This document shows positions 43,043-51,262 of a stretch of DNA of 64,000 bases, piece after piece; the stretch's first letter is position 1, and every line of letters starts with the position of its first letter. The DNA is taken from NCBI RefSeq assembly GCF_022919835.1, contig NZ_CP095074.1, positions 4,814,001 to 4,878,000 on the forward strand, read 5' to 3'. The position numbers and the translations under genes are program-made. The DNA is from Halobacillus shinanisalinarum. Lineage in GTDB: Bacteria > Bacillota > Bacilli > Bacillales > Halobacillaceae. Below the pieces are notes generated by a model, which did not search any database, was not told the DNA's origin, and saw only the letters and a program-made list of their open reading frames with translations.

Positions 43043-44759
43043 AACTACTGGAATCCTAAAAATATTAGCGGATCCATCACCTCAACTTTTAACTACTTGG
43101 TACGCAAAACAGGTGGTAAAAGGAAAGATAATCGCTAGTAAAAAGAACATTTTAGCTGCAAAAAGACACCTGAATGACCTTGAAAAGCAGGGAACAGATG
43201 AATTTCCATGGGTGTTTAAAGAGGATAAGGGTCACCGGCCCATCCGATTTATCGAGAAATACTGCAAACCTTCTAAAGGGGATTTTAACAAACTCATACT
43301 CCAGCCATGGCAGCACTTCATTATAGGATCGCTTTACGGTTGGGTTCATAAAGATACTGAGATAAGGCGCTTTCGTGAGGGTCTTATTTTTATTGGTCGA
43401 AAAAACGGAAAATCGACCATGATCTCAGGCGTTTCTAACTATGCTGTGGCAAAGGATGGGGAAAACGGGGCAGATATCTACTTGCTTGCTAACAGTAAGC
43501 AGCAATCCGGTATCATCTTTGAAGAAGCTAAGGCGATGGTGAAAAAATCGCCGCAACTGCGTAAACATTACACCCCATTACGCTATGAGATTAAACATGA
43601 AAAATCCTTCTCTAAAATCGAAGCCAGGGCTTCCGATAGTGAAAAATTAGACGGTTTGAACACGCATTTAGGTGTTTTTGATGAAATTCACGAGTTTAAA
43701 GACTACAAATTAATCAATATTATCAAAAAATCACGTGGATCACGGAAGCAGCCTTTGATTTTATATATCACTACAGCTGGCTATCAGCTTGACGGTCCTC
43801 TTGTTAATTACTATGAACAAGGAGCGGATGTGCTCCAGGGAGCGATTAAAGATGATCGTACTTTCTATTTCCTAGCAGAGCTTGATAGCGAAGATGAATT
43901 TGATCAGCCTGAAATGTGGGTGAAAGCCAACCCAAATATGGGCGTTTCCCTGGATTTAGAGACCCTGAAAGAGGATTGGGAGAAAGATAAGCGTACTCCC
44001 CAAGAACGTAGCGACTTCATAACCAAGCAGTTCAACATCTTTGTCAATGCTAGCAAGATGCCTTTCATCGACTTTGAAGTACTGAAAAGAAACGACAAGC
44101 ATTTAAATGATTTATCTGTTTTAGATGGTGTTAGTGCGATTGGCGGGTACGATTTATCCGATACAGAAGACTTTACCAGCGCTTGTTTGAGTTTTCCTTT
44201 ACTAGAAACGGGTGAAGTGTATGTGAAAACGCACTCCTGGATCCCAAGGAAGAAAGTCAAAGAAGGAAACGAGAAAATCCCCTACATGGAATGGGCCGAA
44301 AAAGGCTTGTTAACAATTGTCGATGAAGATTACATCGATAAAGAACACGTATTTGATTGGTTTGAAAAGCGAAGCCAGCAATTTAACATCGATCTGATCA
44401 CTTATGATCCAGCAAAAGCCTTTCGATTAAACACAGCTCTCATAGAAAATGGTTTCGAAACAGAAGTCGTTCGGCAAGGGTTCTTAACACTGGGGCCAGC
44501 GATGCAGGATTTAAAACACCTATTCTTGGATGGCAAAATGATATTCAATGAAAACGAGTTACTGCGTTGGTACATCAACAATGTGGAGCTTGTGACAGAC
44601 CGAAACAACAATATGATGCCTACCAAATCCAATCGTTACCGTAAGATAGACGGGTTTGCCGCCTTGCTAAACGCCCATACACAAGTGATGGGGCGCTTGG
44701 TTATACCAGCTGGTGATGGTGACATTGGGATTGTGTCTATGGCAGATTTAATGAAGTAA
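43014..44759 (+). CDS. Terminase large subunit
   Basis: The 581-residue packaging ATPase/nuclease has Walker A FIGRKNGKSTMISG (about residue 126-139) and Walker B LGVFDEIHEF (about 220). The C-terminal RNase H-like nuclease has IGGYDLSDTEDF (about 380) and later Asp residues (FAAL region). It belongs to the HK97-like cos-cleaving TerL group. Start overlaps terS; AAGAAGG lies upstream. Confidence 0.95.
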   Translation: MMSTTLTTSKTTGILKILADPSPQLLTTWYAKQVVKGKIIASKKNILAAKRHLNDLEKQGTDEFPWVFKEDKGHRPIRFIEKYCKPSKGDFNKLILQPWQHFIIGSLYGWVHKDTEIRRFREGLIFIGRKNGKSTMISGVSNYAVAKDGENGADIYLLANSKQQSGIIFEEAKAMVKKSPQLRKHYTPLRYEIKHEKSFSKIEARASDSEKLDGLNTHLGVFDEIHEFKDYKLINIIKKSRGSRKQPLILYITTAGYQLDGPLVNYYEQGADVLQGAIKDDRTFYFLAELDSEDEFDQPEMWVKANPNMGVSLDLETLKEDWEKDKRTPQERSDFITKQFNIFVNASKMPFIDFEVLKRNDKHLNDLSVLDGVSAIGGYDLSDTEDFTSACLSFPLLETGEVYVKTHSWIPRKKVKEGNEKIPYMEWAEKGLLTIVDEDYIDKEHVFDWFEKRSQQFNIDLITYDPAKAFRLNTALIENGFETEVVRQGFLTLGPAMQDLKHLFLDGKMIFNENELLRWYINNVELVTDRNNNMMPTKSNRYRKIDGFAALLNAHTQVMGRLVIPAGDGDIGIVSMADLMK

Positions 44760-44772
44760 GGGAGGTGATACA

Positions 44773-45993
44773 TTGAAATTCTTTCAACGAGTTAAATACA
44801 CAGCATATAGCGCTTATGCCGCATGGAAAGGAGCGACTTATGATTTTTCCTCATGGATGGGTAAGACGTTTTGGGGCATTGACAATTCCACCTTAGCTAC
44901 GAATGAGACGATTTTCAGCGTGGTTACGCGGTTATCAAATAGCATGGCCTCACTACCTTTAAAGCTTCATGAAAATTATGCTGTGGTGAACAATGAAGCA
45001 TCTGACGTTTTAATAAATGAGCCGAATCAAAACATGTCTTCCTTTGAGTTTATTCGGAACTTGGAAACGTCCCGTAATGAAACCGGGAATGGGTATGCTG
45101 TGATTGAAAGGGGTATCCGAAACCAGGTTTCTCGTTTAACCATCGTGGATGCTAACCACGTAAACCCTGTGATAGAAAGATACACACGTGATTTATGGTA
45201 TGAGGTATTAGGAGAAGACGGGAAACGTTATTACTTTCATAATGCTGACATGATACACGTTAAACATATCGTAGGAAACTTAGGGATAAAGGGCATTGAT
45301 CCGATTAAAGTGTTATCGAATGCTAATGAATTTGATAAAGCGGTTCGTGAATTTAGTTTGAAAGAAATGCAAAGCGCCCCTAACTCATTCATTTTAAAAT
45401 ACAACGCAAATGTGGATTCGGATAAAAGAAAGCGGATCATTGATGACTTTAAACGTTTTTATAAGGATAATGGCGGCATTTTATTCCAAGAACACGGAGT
45501 TGAGATCAATCAACTGGACAGGAAGTATGTGGCAGCTGATACTTTAGCGACCGAACGTATTACAAAATCACGAGTGGCCAACGTTTATAACATGCCAGTG
45601 ATCATGTTGAATGATACAGAGGGTGCTAGCTATTCCAGCAATGAACAGCTCATGCGAATGTTTGTGCAGCTTACTCTAATGCCAATCGTAAGGCAGTACG
45701 AACAAGAATTTAATAGAAAACTCCTCACACCAGCCGAAAGAAATGCTGGTTTTTATTTTAAATTTAATATGAAAGCTATGTTACGCGCTGATACACAAAC
45801 GCAAATGGATGCTTACTTTAAAGGGATTCGCTCAGGCATTTATGAACCAGATGAAGTGCGGCAATGGGAAGAACTTCCCCCACGGGGAGGGAATGCAGGG
45901 AAACTATGGCTTAGTGGTGATCTTTACCCTATGGATATGGATCCGAAAGAACGTAAATCATCATCGAAAGGTGGTGGTGCTGATGAAGATTAA
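44773..45993 (+). CDS. Phage portal protein (HK97 family)
   Basis: The 406-residue protein starts at TTG behind GGGAGGTGAT. Portal features include NETIFSVVTRLSNSMASLPLKL, NMSSFEFIRNLETSRNETGNGYAVIER and the C-terminal LTPAERNAGFYFKFNMKAMLRAD, YFKGIRSGIYEPDEVRQWEELPP. The dodecameric ring is the DNA entry gate of the head. Overlaps the next frame by 11 bp. Confidence 0.95.
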   Translation: MKFFQRVKYTAYSAYAAWKGATYDFSSWMGKTFWGIDNSTLATNETIFSVVTRLSNSMASLPLKLHENYAVVNNEASDVLINEPNQNMSSFEFIRNLETSRNETGNGYAVIERGIRNQVSRLTIVDANHVNPVIERYTRDLWYEVLGEDGKRYYFHNADMIHVKHIVGNLGIKGIDPIKVLSNANEFDKAVREFSLKEMQSAPNSFILKYNANVDSDKRKRIIDDFKRFYKDNGGILFQEHGVEINQLDRKYVAADTLATERITKSRVANVYNMPVIMLNDTEGASYSSNEQLMRMFVQLTLMPIVRQYEQEFNRKLLTPAERNAGFYFKFNMKAMLRADTQTQMDAYFKGIRSGIYEPDEVRQWEELPPRGGNAGKLWLSGDLYPMDMDPKERKSSSKGGGADED

Positions 45994-47185
45994 CGTGGTG
46001 TATGGGCCACCGGCAAGCGGTAAAACGACATATGTACAAGAGAATAAAAATAATTACACATTAATTTATGACTTTGACAAATTAATGCGGGACTTAAGCG
46101 GATTAGATTTATATGATCGACACTTGAATGTCATTGATTATGTGGTGGCTTTTCGATCACAGATTATTGAAATGCTTAAGAGCGAAACGAGATTTGATGA
46201 AGCGTGGCTTATCATATCTTATCCCAAAATAGAGTTTATTCAGGAGTTAGAAGGGCTTGACGTTTCTTATCAATTGATGGAAACAGACAAGGAAACCTGT
46301 AAACAACGCATCGATGAAGATGAGGAGCGGAAGGATAAAGCCCTTTGGAAACAGCTTGTAGAGGAGTGGTTTAAAAAACATGATAATCAGGATATTAACC
46401 AACGAAAGGGGGTGAGTTCAAAAATGAGCAAGCAACAAAAGAAAAAGTTCTGGGAAATGAAGATGTCTGCTGTAGGCAATAGCTCAGCGGATATTTTTAT
46501 TTATGGTGATATTGAGCGCTATCAATGGCTGGAAGAAGATACGACAGCATCTAGTTTCAAAGCGGACTTAGATGAATTAGGCGATGTATCAACGATTAAT
46601 CTTTATATTAACTCACCCGGCGGATCTGTTTTTGAGGGTGTAACGATTCACAACATGCTGAAACGGCACAACGCTCACATCAATGTCTATGTAGATGCCT
46701 TGGCCGCATCAATTGCCAGTGTTATTGCCATGGCCGGCGATACCATTCACATGCCAAAAAACTCTATGCTTATGATTCATAATGCTTGGAATATTGCTAT
46801 CGGCAATGCTGCTGAATTAAGAAAAGCAGCTGATGATCTGGACCGTATCAATAATTCTGCCGTACAATCCTATCTGCAAAAGTCAGGGGATAAGTTGGAT
46901 GAATCTAAGTTGCAGGAAATGTTGGATGCTGAAACTTGGTTATCAGCAGATGAAGCTTTCCAGTATGGCTTGTGTGATGTGGTCCTGGAAGAAAATCAAA
47001 TGGCTGCATCTGTCAGCAAAGAACTATTTGAGAAGTACAAGAATGTACCGGACTTCTTAAATAAGAAAGTGGAACCAAAAAAATCGGCTGCTATTTCAGA
47101 AAAAGAAATGGCAGAGCGGCAAAAGATTGCGGAACAAGCAAGATCAAATTCAAATTATATCAATGATATTCTGGGAGGAATGTAA
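45983..47185 (+). CDS. P-loop NTPase fused in frame to ClpP-like prohead protease
   Basis: ATG 45983 (AAAGGTGG upstream) starts a small NTPase: VVYGPPASGKTTYVQ at residues 5-19, YDFDKLMRDL, DEAWLIISYP, about 145 residues. Without a stop the frame runs into an S14/ClpP-like head maturation protease: INLYINSPGGSVFEG, AASIASVIAMAGD (catalytic Ser), MIHNAWNIAIGNA (catalytic His), ending DILGGM. In many related phages these are two genes. A full ribosome site (AAAGGGGGTG) and ATG at 46424 inside the frame allow the protease to be made alone. One base fewer in the G5 run would create a TGA ending the NTPase. Confidence 0.85.
   Translation: MKINVVYGPPASGKTTYVQENKNNYTLIYDFDKLMRDLSGLDLYDRHLNVIDYVVAFRSQIIEMLKSETRFDEAWLIISYPKIEFIQELEGLDVSYQLMETDKETCKQRIDEDEERKDKALWKQLVEEWFKKHDNQDINQRKGVSSKMSKQQKKKFWEMKMSAVGNSSADIFIYGDIERYQWLEEDTTASSFKADLDELGDVSTINLYINSPGGSVFEGVTIHNMLKRHNAHINVYVDALAASIASVIAMAGDTIHMPKNSMLMIHNAWNIAIGNAAELRKAADDLDRINNSAVQSYLQKSGDKLDESKLQEMLDAETWLSADEAFQYGLCDVVLEENQMAASVSKELFEKYKNVPDFLNKKVEPKKSAAISEKEMAERQKIAEQARSNSNYINDILGGM
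46405..46426 (+). promoter_or_regulatory. Internal ribosome site and start for the prohead protease
   Basis: AAAGGGGGTG nine bases before ATG 46424 gives an independent start for the protease domain (MSKQQKKKFWEMKM). This start probably yields the usual separate protease of 253 residues. Confidence 0.6.
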
Positions 47186-47186
47186 G

Positions 47187-48401
47187 ATGACGAAGCGCAA
47201 AGAACTATTTAAGACAGTAAAACAAAAGAATCTATTAAAATTAGATCTCCAACATTTTGGTGATAAGACGTTATATGAGTTAAAGCAAAACATGACCACG
47301 GTTGGTCAGCAATTGCAAAAGACAGAAGATGCACTGGCATCAGCTGCTATTGATACAGGCAAATCAACTGAGGACATTCAAGCCCTGCAAAAATCACGTG
47401 ATGATTTAAAAATGCGGTTTGACGTAATCAAGAATCAGCACGATCAGCTTGAGGAAGAACAACGTGCAAAGTTCGCGAAACAGGATAACCTTCAAGCGAT
47501 CGACGACCCAACTGAACAAAAAGTAAAAGCAAAAGCAGAACTAATTCGTGCGACGATGCGACAAAAGCCTATCTCAGGTGATGTAAAAGCGGCTCTAGGT
47601 GATGAGGGAACGACAAACGGAGATAAGTTCTTACCTAAAACAGTTTCTTCAGATATTCTTACTGAGCCTTATGTGAAGAACCAACTACGCGGGGTTTCAG
47701 ACTTTACGCAAATCACAAACCTTGAGATTCCTAAACTGAATTTCTCTTTAGATGATGATGACTTTATCGCAGATAAGGAAACGGCGAAGGAGCTTAAAGC
47801 AACAGGGGATGTCGTAACGTTTGGTCGTCATAAGTTTAAAGTGTTTGCTGGTATTTCAGAAACCGTCCTAAACGGTACTCACACAAACCTAGTCTCACAC
47901 GTGGATCGTGCCCTATCTTCTGGTGTAGCTGCTAAAGAAAAGAAAGTCGCTTTTGCTGCAACTCCTAAGGTTGGGGAAGAGCACATGTCTTTCTACTCTA
48001 CGCAGAACGCCATTAAGAAAGTGGCAGGCGAAAATATGTACAAGGCGATTAAAAATGCTATTGCTGATCTTCATGAGGATTACCGTGAAACGGCGAAAAT
48101 CGTTATGCGGTTCCAGGACTACTCAGACATGATTGAGGTCTTGGCCAACAATAACTCAACACTCTACACAGCTCAACCTGAGCAAGTATTAGGGAAGCCG
48201 GTTATTTTCTCTGATTCAGCTGTAAATCCTGTTGTGGGTAGTTTCATGTATTCTCATTTTAACTATGATCTAGGTATGCTTTTCGATCGTGATAAAGATG
48301 TTAAAACAGGTATTGAGCAGTTTGTCATTACAGCATGGATGGATCACCAGATCAAACTCAAATCAGCCTTTCGTATTGCTGAAGTTACTGCGACACCCTA
48401 A
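47187..48401 (+). CDS. Major capsid protein (HK97 fold)
   Basis: The 404-residue protein starts at ATG 47187 behind GGGAGG. Residues 1-110 form the coiled-coil delta (scaffold) domain (YELKQNMTTVGQQLQKTEDAL). The mature capsid follows (AALGDEGTTNGDKFLPKTVSSDIL; FDRDKDVKTGIEQFVITAWMDHQIKLKSAFRIAEV). The prohead protease should remove the delta domain. The gene ends ACA CCC TAA, and an FN3 domain continues in the +1 frame, suggesting a programmed +1 frameshift at CCC-T giving a minor, extended capsid protein of about 492 residues (see next entry). Confidence 0.95.
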   Translation: MTKRKELFKTVKQKNLLKLDLQHFGDKTLYELKQNMTTVGQQLQKTEDALASAAIDTGKSTEDIQALQKSRDDLKMRFDVIKNQHDQLEEEQRAKFAKQDNLQAIDDPTEQKVKAKAELIRATMRQKPISGDVKAALGDEGTTNGDKFLPKTVSSDILTEPYVKNQLRGVSDFTQITNLEIPKLNFSLDDDDFIADKETAKELKATGDVVTFGRHKFKVFAGISETVLNGTHTNLVSHVDRALSSGVAAKEKKVAFAATPKVGEEHMSFYSTQNAIKKVAGENMYKAIKNAIADLHEDYRETAKIVMRFQDYSDMIEVLANNNSTLYTAQPEQVLGKPVIFSDSAVNPVVGSFMYSHFNYDLGMLFDRDKDVKTGIEQFVITAWMDHQIKLKSAFRIAEVTATP

Positions 48402-48666
48402 TGCGCCCTCTGGCTTAACAGCAACCAATGTGACAGACACAAGTCTAACGCTTAATTGGGATGCTGTTTCGTACCCAGAGGGAATTCAACACTATGAAGT
48501 CTTCCGTGATGGGGAATTCTTAGATACAAGAGTAGGAACAAGTTTTGCGGATAGTGGATTGACTGCCTCCACTGATTATAGTTACCAGGTTAAAGCGGTA
48601 GCTAATAATGGAGCGGCGTCTGAATTAAGTGAGCCACTAGTTGTTACAACTTCAGCAGCAGTATAA
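48397..48666 (+). CDS. FN3 extension of the capsid protein in the +1 frame
   Basis: From CCT at 48397 the +1 frame encodes NAPSGLTATNVTDTSLTLNW through YSYQVKAVANNGAASELSEPLVVTT, a complete fibronectin type III domain of about 88 residues. No start codon and ribosome site suit it. The upstream frame ends exactly at CCC TAA, where a Pro tRNA can slip from CCC to CCT. The same design is published for Listeria phage PSA, and Ig/FN3-like additions by frameshifting are known for phage capsids. Likely role: decoration of the head surface and sugar binding. Confidence 0.8.
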   Translation, partial: PNAPSGLTATNVTDTSLTLNWDAVSYPEGIQHYEVFRDGEFLDTRVGTSFADSGLTASTDYSYQVKAVANNGAASELSEPLVVTTSAAV

Positions 48667-48680
48667 GGAGGGATTGATTC

Positions 48681-48989
48681 ATGCTAACAGCAGAGCAGTT
48701 CCTACCAGAGATTAAAAACTGGCTAAGAATAGATGGAAGTGAGGATGATCAAATCCTCACTTCTTTATTCTTATCTGCGAAAGAATTTCTAAAAGGGGCG
48801 GGTATTCCTGAACCGGATCCTCCGTCTGAAAGGTATAAGATTGCTATCCTTCTGATGGTCTCAAATGGATATGAGAATCGATCACCTGTTGTAGTTGGAA
48901 GCAGTGCTTCAGATCTCCCATTTAGCTTACAAACCTTTATTTTGCAATTAAAAGCTGAGGCACTGCCAAGCGAGAGTGATGTAACGTGA
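48681..48989 (+). CDS. Head-tail connector protein (gp6-like)
   Basis: The 102-residue protein begins FLPEIKNWLRIDGSEDDQILTSLFLSAKEFL, the signature of the HK97 gp6/SPP1 gp15-type adaptor that binds beneath the portal. AGGAGGG ribosome site. GTGA overlap with the next gene. Confidence 0.9.
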   Translation: MLTAEQFLPEIKNWLRIDGSEDDQILTSLFLSAKEFLKGAGIPEPDPPSERYKIAILLMVSNGYENRSPVVVGSSASDLPFSLQTFILQLKAEALPSESDVT

Positions 48990-49318
48990 GGTTTTCAACC
49001 ATGAATGAAAGAATAAAGATCATGATTCCAGGTCCAGAGAAAGATCCGGATACAGGTTATCCAATTCCTGAAAAAGATCGAAAAGATGATCTCTTCTATG
49101 AGTGTTGGTCAGAGCCTTCTGCACCGAAAGGTAGAGAATTCTATGAAGCGGCAGCGGTTCAGGCCGAACAGCAAATCGATCATAAGATACGCTGGAAAAC
49201 AGGAATTACAAATGATATGTATGTGCTCTGGCACGAAGTTAAGTACAACATCAAGGCTGTTTTGCCTGATTATGCGTATAAAAAATATGTCATCTTGAAA
49301 TTGGAGGTGATCCAATGA
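48986..49318 (+). CDS. Head-tail adaptor/stopper protein
   Basis: The 110-residue beta-rich protein (MNERIKIMIPGPEKDPDTGYPIPEKDRKDDLFYECWSEP, REFYEAAAVQAEQQIDHKIRW) fits the SPP1 gp16-like head completion family. The start is GTG 48986 overlapping the previous stop, or ATG 49001. It closes the head after packaging. Confidence 0.88.
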   Translation: MRFSTMNERIKIMIPGPEKDPDTGYPIPEKDRKDDLFYECWSEPSAPKGREFYEAAAVQAEQQIDHKIRWKTGITNDMYVLWHEVKYNIKAVLPDYAYKKYVILKLEVIQ

Positions 49319-49704
49319 GCATGGACATTAAGGGTATGAAACAAATTCAATCACGTATTGAAAGCATGGGGAAAAATGGTGTACGTGTGGAGAACAAAGC
49401 GATTCGCGCTGGAGGGGTACCTGTTGCGGAAGCCATGCGGGAGGAAGTAGCGGTTTCTGATGTTAATTCATCGGGCTATGTCCACATACGGGACGATATT
49501 CAAATCAGTGGTGTGAAAAACTTGGACGGGATTAAATCTGTTGAAGTTGGTCCAGGTAAGAAAACGGCATGGAGAGCAAATTTCTTGGTTAACGGAACTA
49601 TTAAAATGCCACCTGATGACTTCATGGGACGAGCCTACGATCAATCAAAGGATGAAGCCCAGGAAAAAATTAAAGATGTCATCCGGTCGGAGCTAAAATT
49701 ATGA
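49315..49704 (+). CDS. HK97 gp10-family tail protein
   Basis: The 129-residue protein (MDIKGMKQIQSRIESMGKNG; VEVGPGKKTAWRANFLVNGT) matches the HK97 gp10-like minor structural family, probably at the head-tail joint. ATGA-type overlaps on both sides. Confidence 0.88.
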   Translation: MSMDIKGMKQIQSRIESMGKNGVRVENKAIRAGGVPVAEAMREEVAVSDVNSSGYVHIRDDIQISGVKNLDGIKSVEVGPGKKTAWRANFLVNGTIKMPPDDFMGRAYDQSKDEAQEKIKDVIRSELKL

Positions 49705-50057
49705 TAGATTTGACCATCCCTGTTTATCAAGCATTAAAAGACAATGCTTACATCAAAGCTAATGTTACAGGCGGTGTCCATCAATACACTATAGCGTCTG
49801 GTAAGAGCCCTCCGTACATCCGGATTGCTGAATTAAACAATTATGATTCTCAATTTCATGATAATAGTCCGTATGCAAGTGCATTGCGCTTTCAGATTGA
49901 TATATGGACACCCTATAATCCCCACCCCATTGCTGTAGAAGTGGATAAAACCATGAAAGCAATGGGTTTTTCGCGTACAAGTGCAAATCCTCAATGGGAT
50001 GACACTTTGAAAGGTTTTAGAAAGATTATGCGTTATCAAACAGTAAAAACATTTTAG
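49701..50057 (+). CDS. Tail terminator-like protein (DUF3168 type)
   Basis: The 118-residue protein (LTIPVYQALKDNAYIKANVTGGVHQYTIASG; PYIRIAELNNYDSQFHDNSPYASALRFQIDIWT) fits the DUF3168/gpU-like tail completion family. Position between gp10-like and major tail protein is canonical. Confidence 0.85.
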   Translation: MIDLTIPVYQALKDNAYIKANVTGGVHQYTIASGKSPPYIRIAELNNYDSQFHDNSPYASALRFQIDIWTPYNPHPIAVEVDKTMKAMGFSRTSANPQWDDTLKGFRKIMRYQTVKTF

Positions 50058-50069
50058 GAGGAATTCTAC

Positions 50070-50657
50070 ATGGCATCATCAATCGTTGGTTTAAAAGATT
50101 TAGTTTATGCACCTTTACTCGATGATTCAGCATCGGGCGCAACATACGGAGAAGTAAAACCTTTGGCGCCTGCAATCACAGCTTCTACGGAGACAGCGGA
50201 AGAAACAGCAACCCAGTACGCTGATAACGGTCCTATTGAAGTTGTTTCGCAAATCGGCGAGACGACAATAACAATCACAGCTTCTGCACTTGAACAGGCC
50301 GTATTGGCTGAAATCCTCGGTCAAGAAGTTAGAAAAGGTGTCATTGTTTATAAACAGACGGCCACAGCACCTTATATCGCAATCGGTTTTAAAGGGACTA
50401 AAGCAAACGGTAAAAATCGTAATGTTTGGTTACTGAAAGGTCGTTTTGCCACACCGTCTGACGAGTGGAATACAAAAGCAGATTCCCCTGAGTTCTCAAA
50501 CCAAGAAATTACAGCTACTTTCATTCGTCGCGATTTTGATGAAGCGTTCAAGATTACGGGGGATGAGGAAGTAACAGAATTTGATCAGTATAAAGGAACC
50601 TTCTTTGATCAAGTCTTTGATCCGGCTCAGCTTGATGTTGCGCCAACTACGCCCTAA
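50070..50657 (+). CDS. Major tail protein
   Basis: The 195-residue protein has the tail-tube pattern of Firmicutes siphoviruses (SIVGLKDLVYAPLLDD; ATQYADNGPIEVVSQIGETTITITASAL; EWNTKADSPEFSNQEITATFIRRDF). AGGAGG precedes the ATG. Like the capsid gene it ends in CCC TAA, and a strong hairpin (50668-50686) lies 10 bases downstream; the +1 frame stays open to 50769 but encodes no recognisable domain. It assembles the tail tube around the tape measure. Confidence 0.92.
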   Translation: MASSIVGLKDLVYAPLLDDSASGATYGEVKPLAPAITASTETAEETATQYADNGPIEVVSQIGETTITITASALEQAVLAEILGQEVRKGVIVYKQTATAPYIAIGFKGTKANGKNRNVWLLKGRFATPSDEWNTKADSPEFSNQEITATFIRRDFDEAFKITGDEEVTEFDQYKGTFFDQVFDPAQLDVAPTTP

Positions 50658-50667
50658 GCTTGCGGTT

Positions 50668-50686
50668 GCGGGGTTTTTAACCCCGC
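50668..50686 (+). promoter_or_regulatory. Hairpin behind the major tail gene
   Basis: GCGGGGTT and AACCCCGC form a perfect 8-bp stem with a TTT loop, 10 bases after the CCC TAA end. It could stimulate frameshifting or stabilise the 3' end of the tail mRNA. No T-run follows. Confidence 0.4.
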
Positions 50687-50709
50687 CCAGCCGTATTATG
50701 AATGACATG

Positions 50710-50738
50710 CGCCCGTCTAATCGCGGGCGTTTATTTTT
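50710..50738 (+). terminator. Terminator between tail tube and chaperone genes
   Basis: CGCCCG (50710-50715) pairs with CGGGCG (50724-50729), followed by TTTATTTTT. Partial termination here would lower expression of downstream tail genes relative to the tube protein. Confidence 0.75.
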
Positions 50739-50753
50739 AAGGAGGATTATACA

Positions 50754-51080
50754 TTGGAAATCGTACTAAAAATAAATGGTGAAGATAAAACATTTACTCA
50801 GTCGTTTGTATCTGGATACTGCTTTAAAAAAGCGTTGGAGCTGTCTACTGAGGAAGAGAAGAAGGGCTTTGACGTTAAAATACTTGAAAAAGAAATCGAT
50901 TTTGTTTGCGAAGTGTTTAATAACCAGTTCACACGTGATGAATTCTACAAAGGCGTGGATGCGACAAAACTGATGAGTGAGATTCGTCGCATCATGGGAG
51001 AAGAGATCCTTGGATTGCCGTCTGAAGATGAGATTACGGATTTTTTGACACAACAGGCGGAGAACGAAAAAGGCGCGTAA
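50754..51080 (+). CDS. Tail assembly chaperone (gpG-like)
   Basis: The 108-residue product starts at TTG 50754, eight bases behind AAGGAGG. Features fit gpG-type chaperones (EIVLKINGEDKTFTQSFVSGYCFKKALELS; EIDFVCEVFNNQFTRDEFYKGVDATKLM). Its 3' end carries GAA AAA GGC, where a -1 slip leads into the frame up to 51250, producing a gpGT-like fusion as in lambda. It chaperones tape measure and tail tube assembly. Confidence 0.88.
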   Translation: MEIVLKINGEDKTFTQSFVSGYCFKKALELSTEEEKKGFDVKILEKEIDFVCEVFNNQFTRDEFYKGVDATKLMSEIRRIMGEEILGLPSEDEITDFLTQQAENEKGA

Positions 51081-51250
51081 CCTTCGCTGAACAGTATGAC
51101 AATCTAAAAAAAATGTATCGTGAATTGATGCAGAACGGATATAAGTTGCCAGAGATCGATGCAATGGATATCCGTTTTTTCTTTGAATTAATGGGAGCTG
51201 AAAGTGAACCACAACAGCCGAAACTAACGCCAATTGATCATGTTTTCTAA
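51068..51250 (+). CDS. T-like extension of the tail chaperone, -1 frame
   Basis: The -1 frame continues RRVTFAEQYDNLKKMYRELMQNGYKLPEIDAMDIRFFFELMGAE to TAA 51248-51250. It has no own start and ends with the usual short acidic/proline tail. Conserved -1 frameshifting at this place in tailed phages makes a fusion of about 165 residues the likely product. The A5 run at 51067-51071 is the slip site. Confidence 0.78.
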   Translation, partial: KRRVTFAEQYDNLKKMYRELMQNGYKLPEIDAMDIRFFFELMGAESEPQQPKLTPIDHVF

Positions 51251-51262
51251 GGGAGGTGCGCT

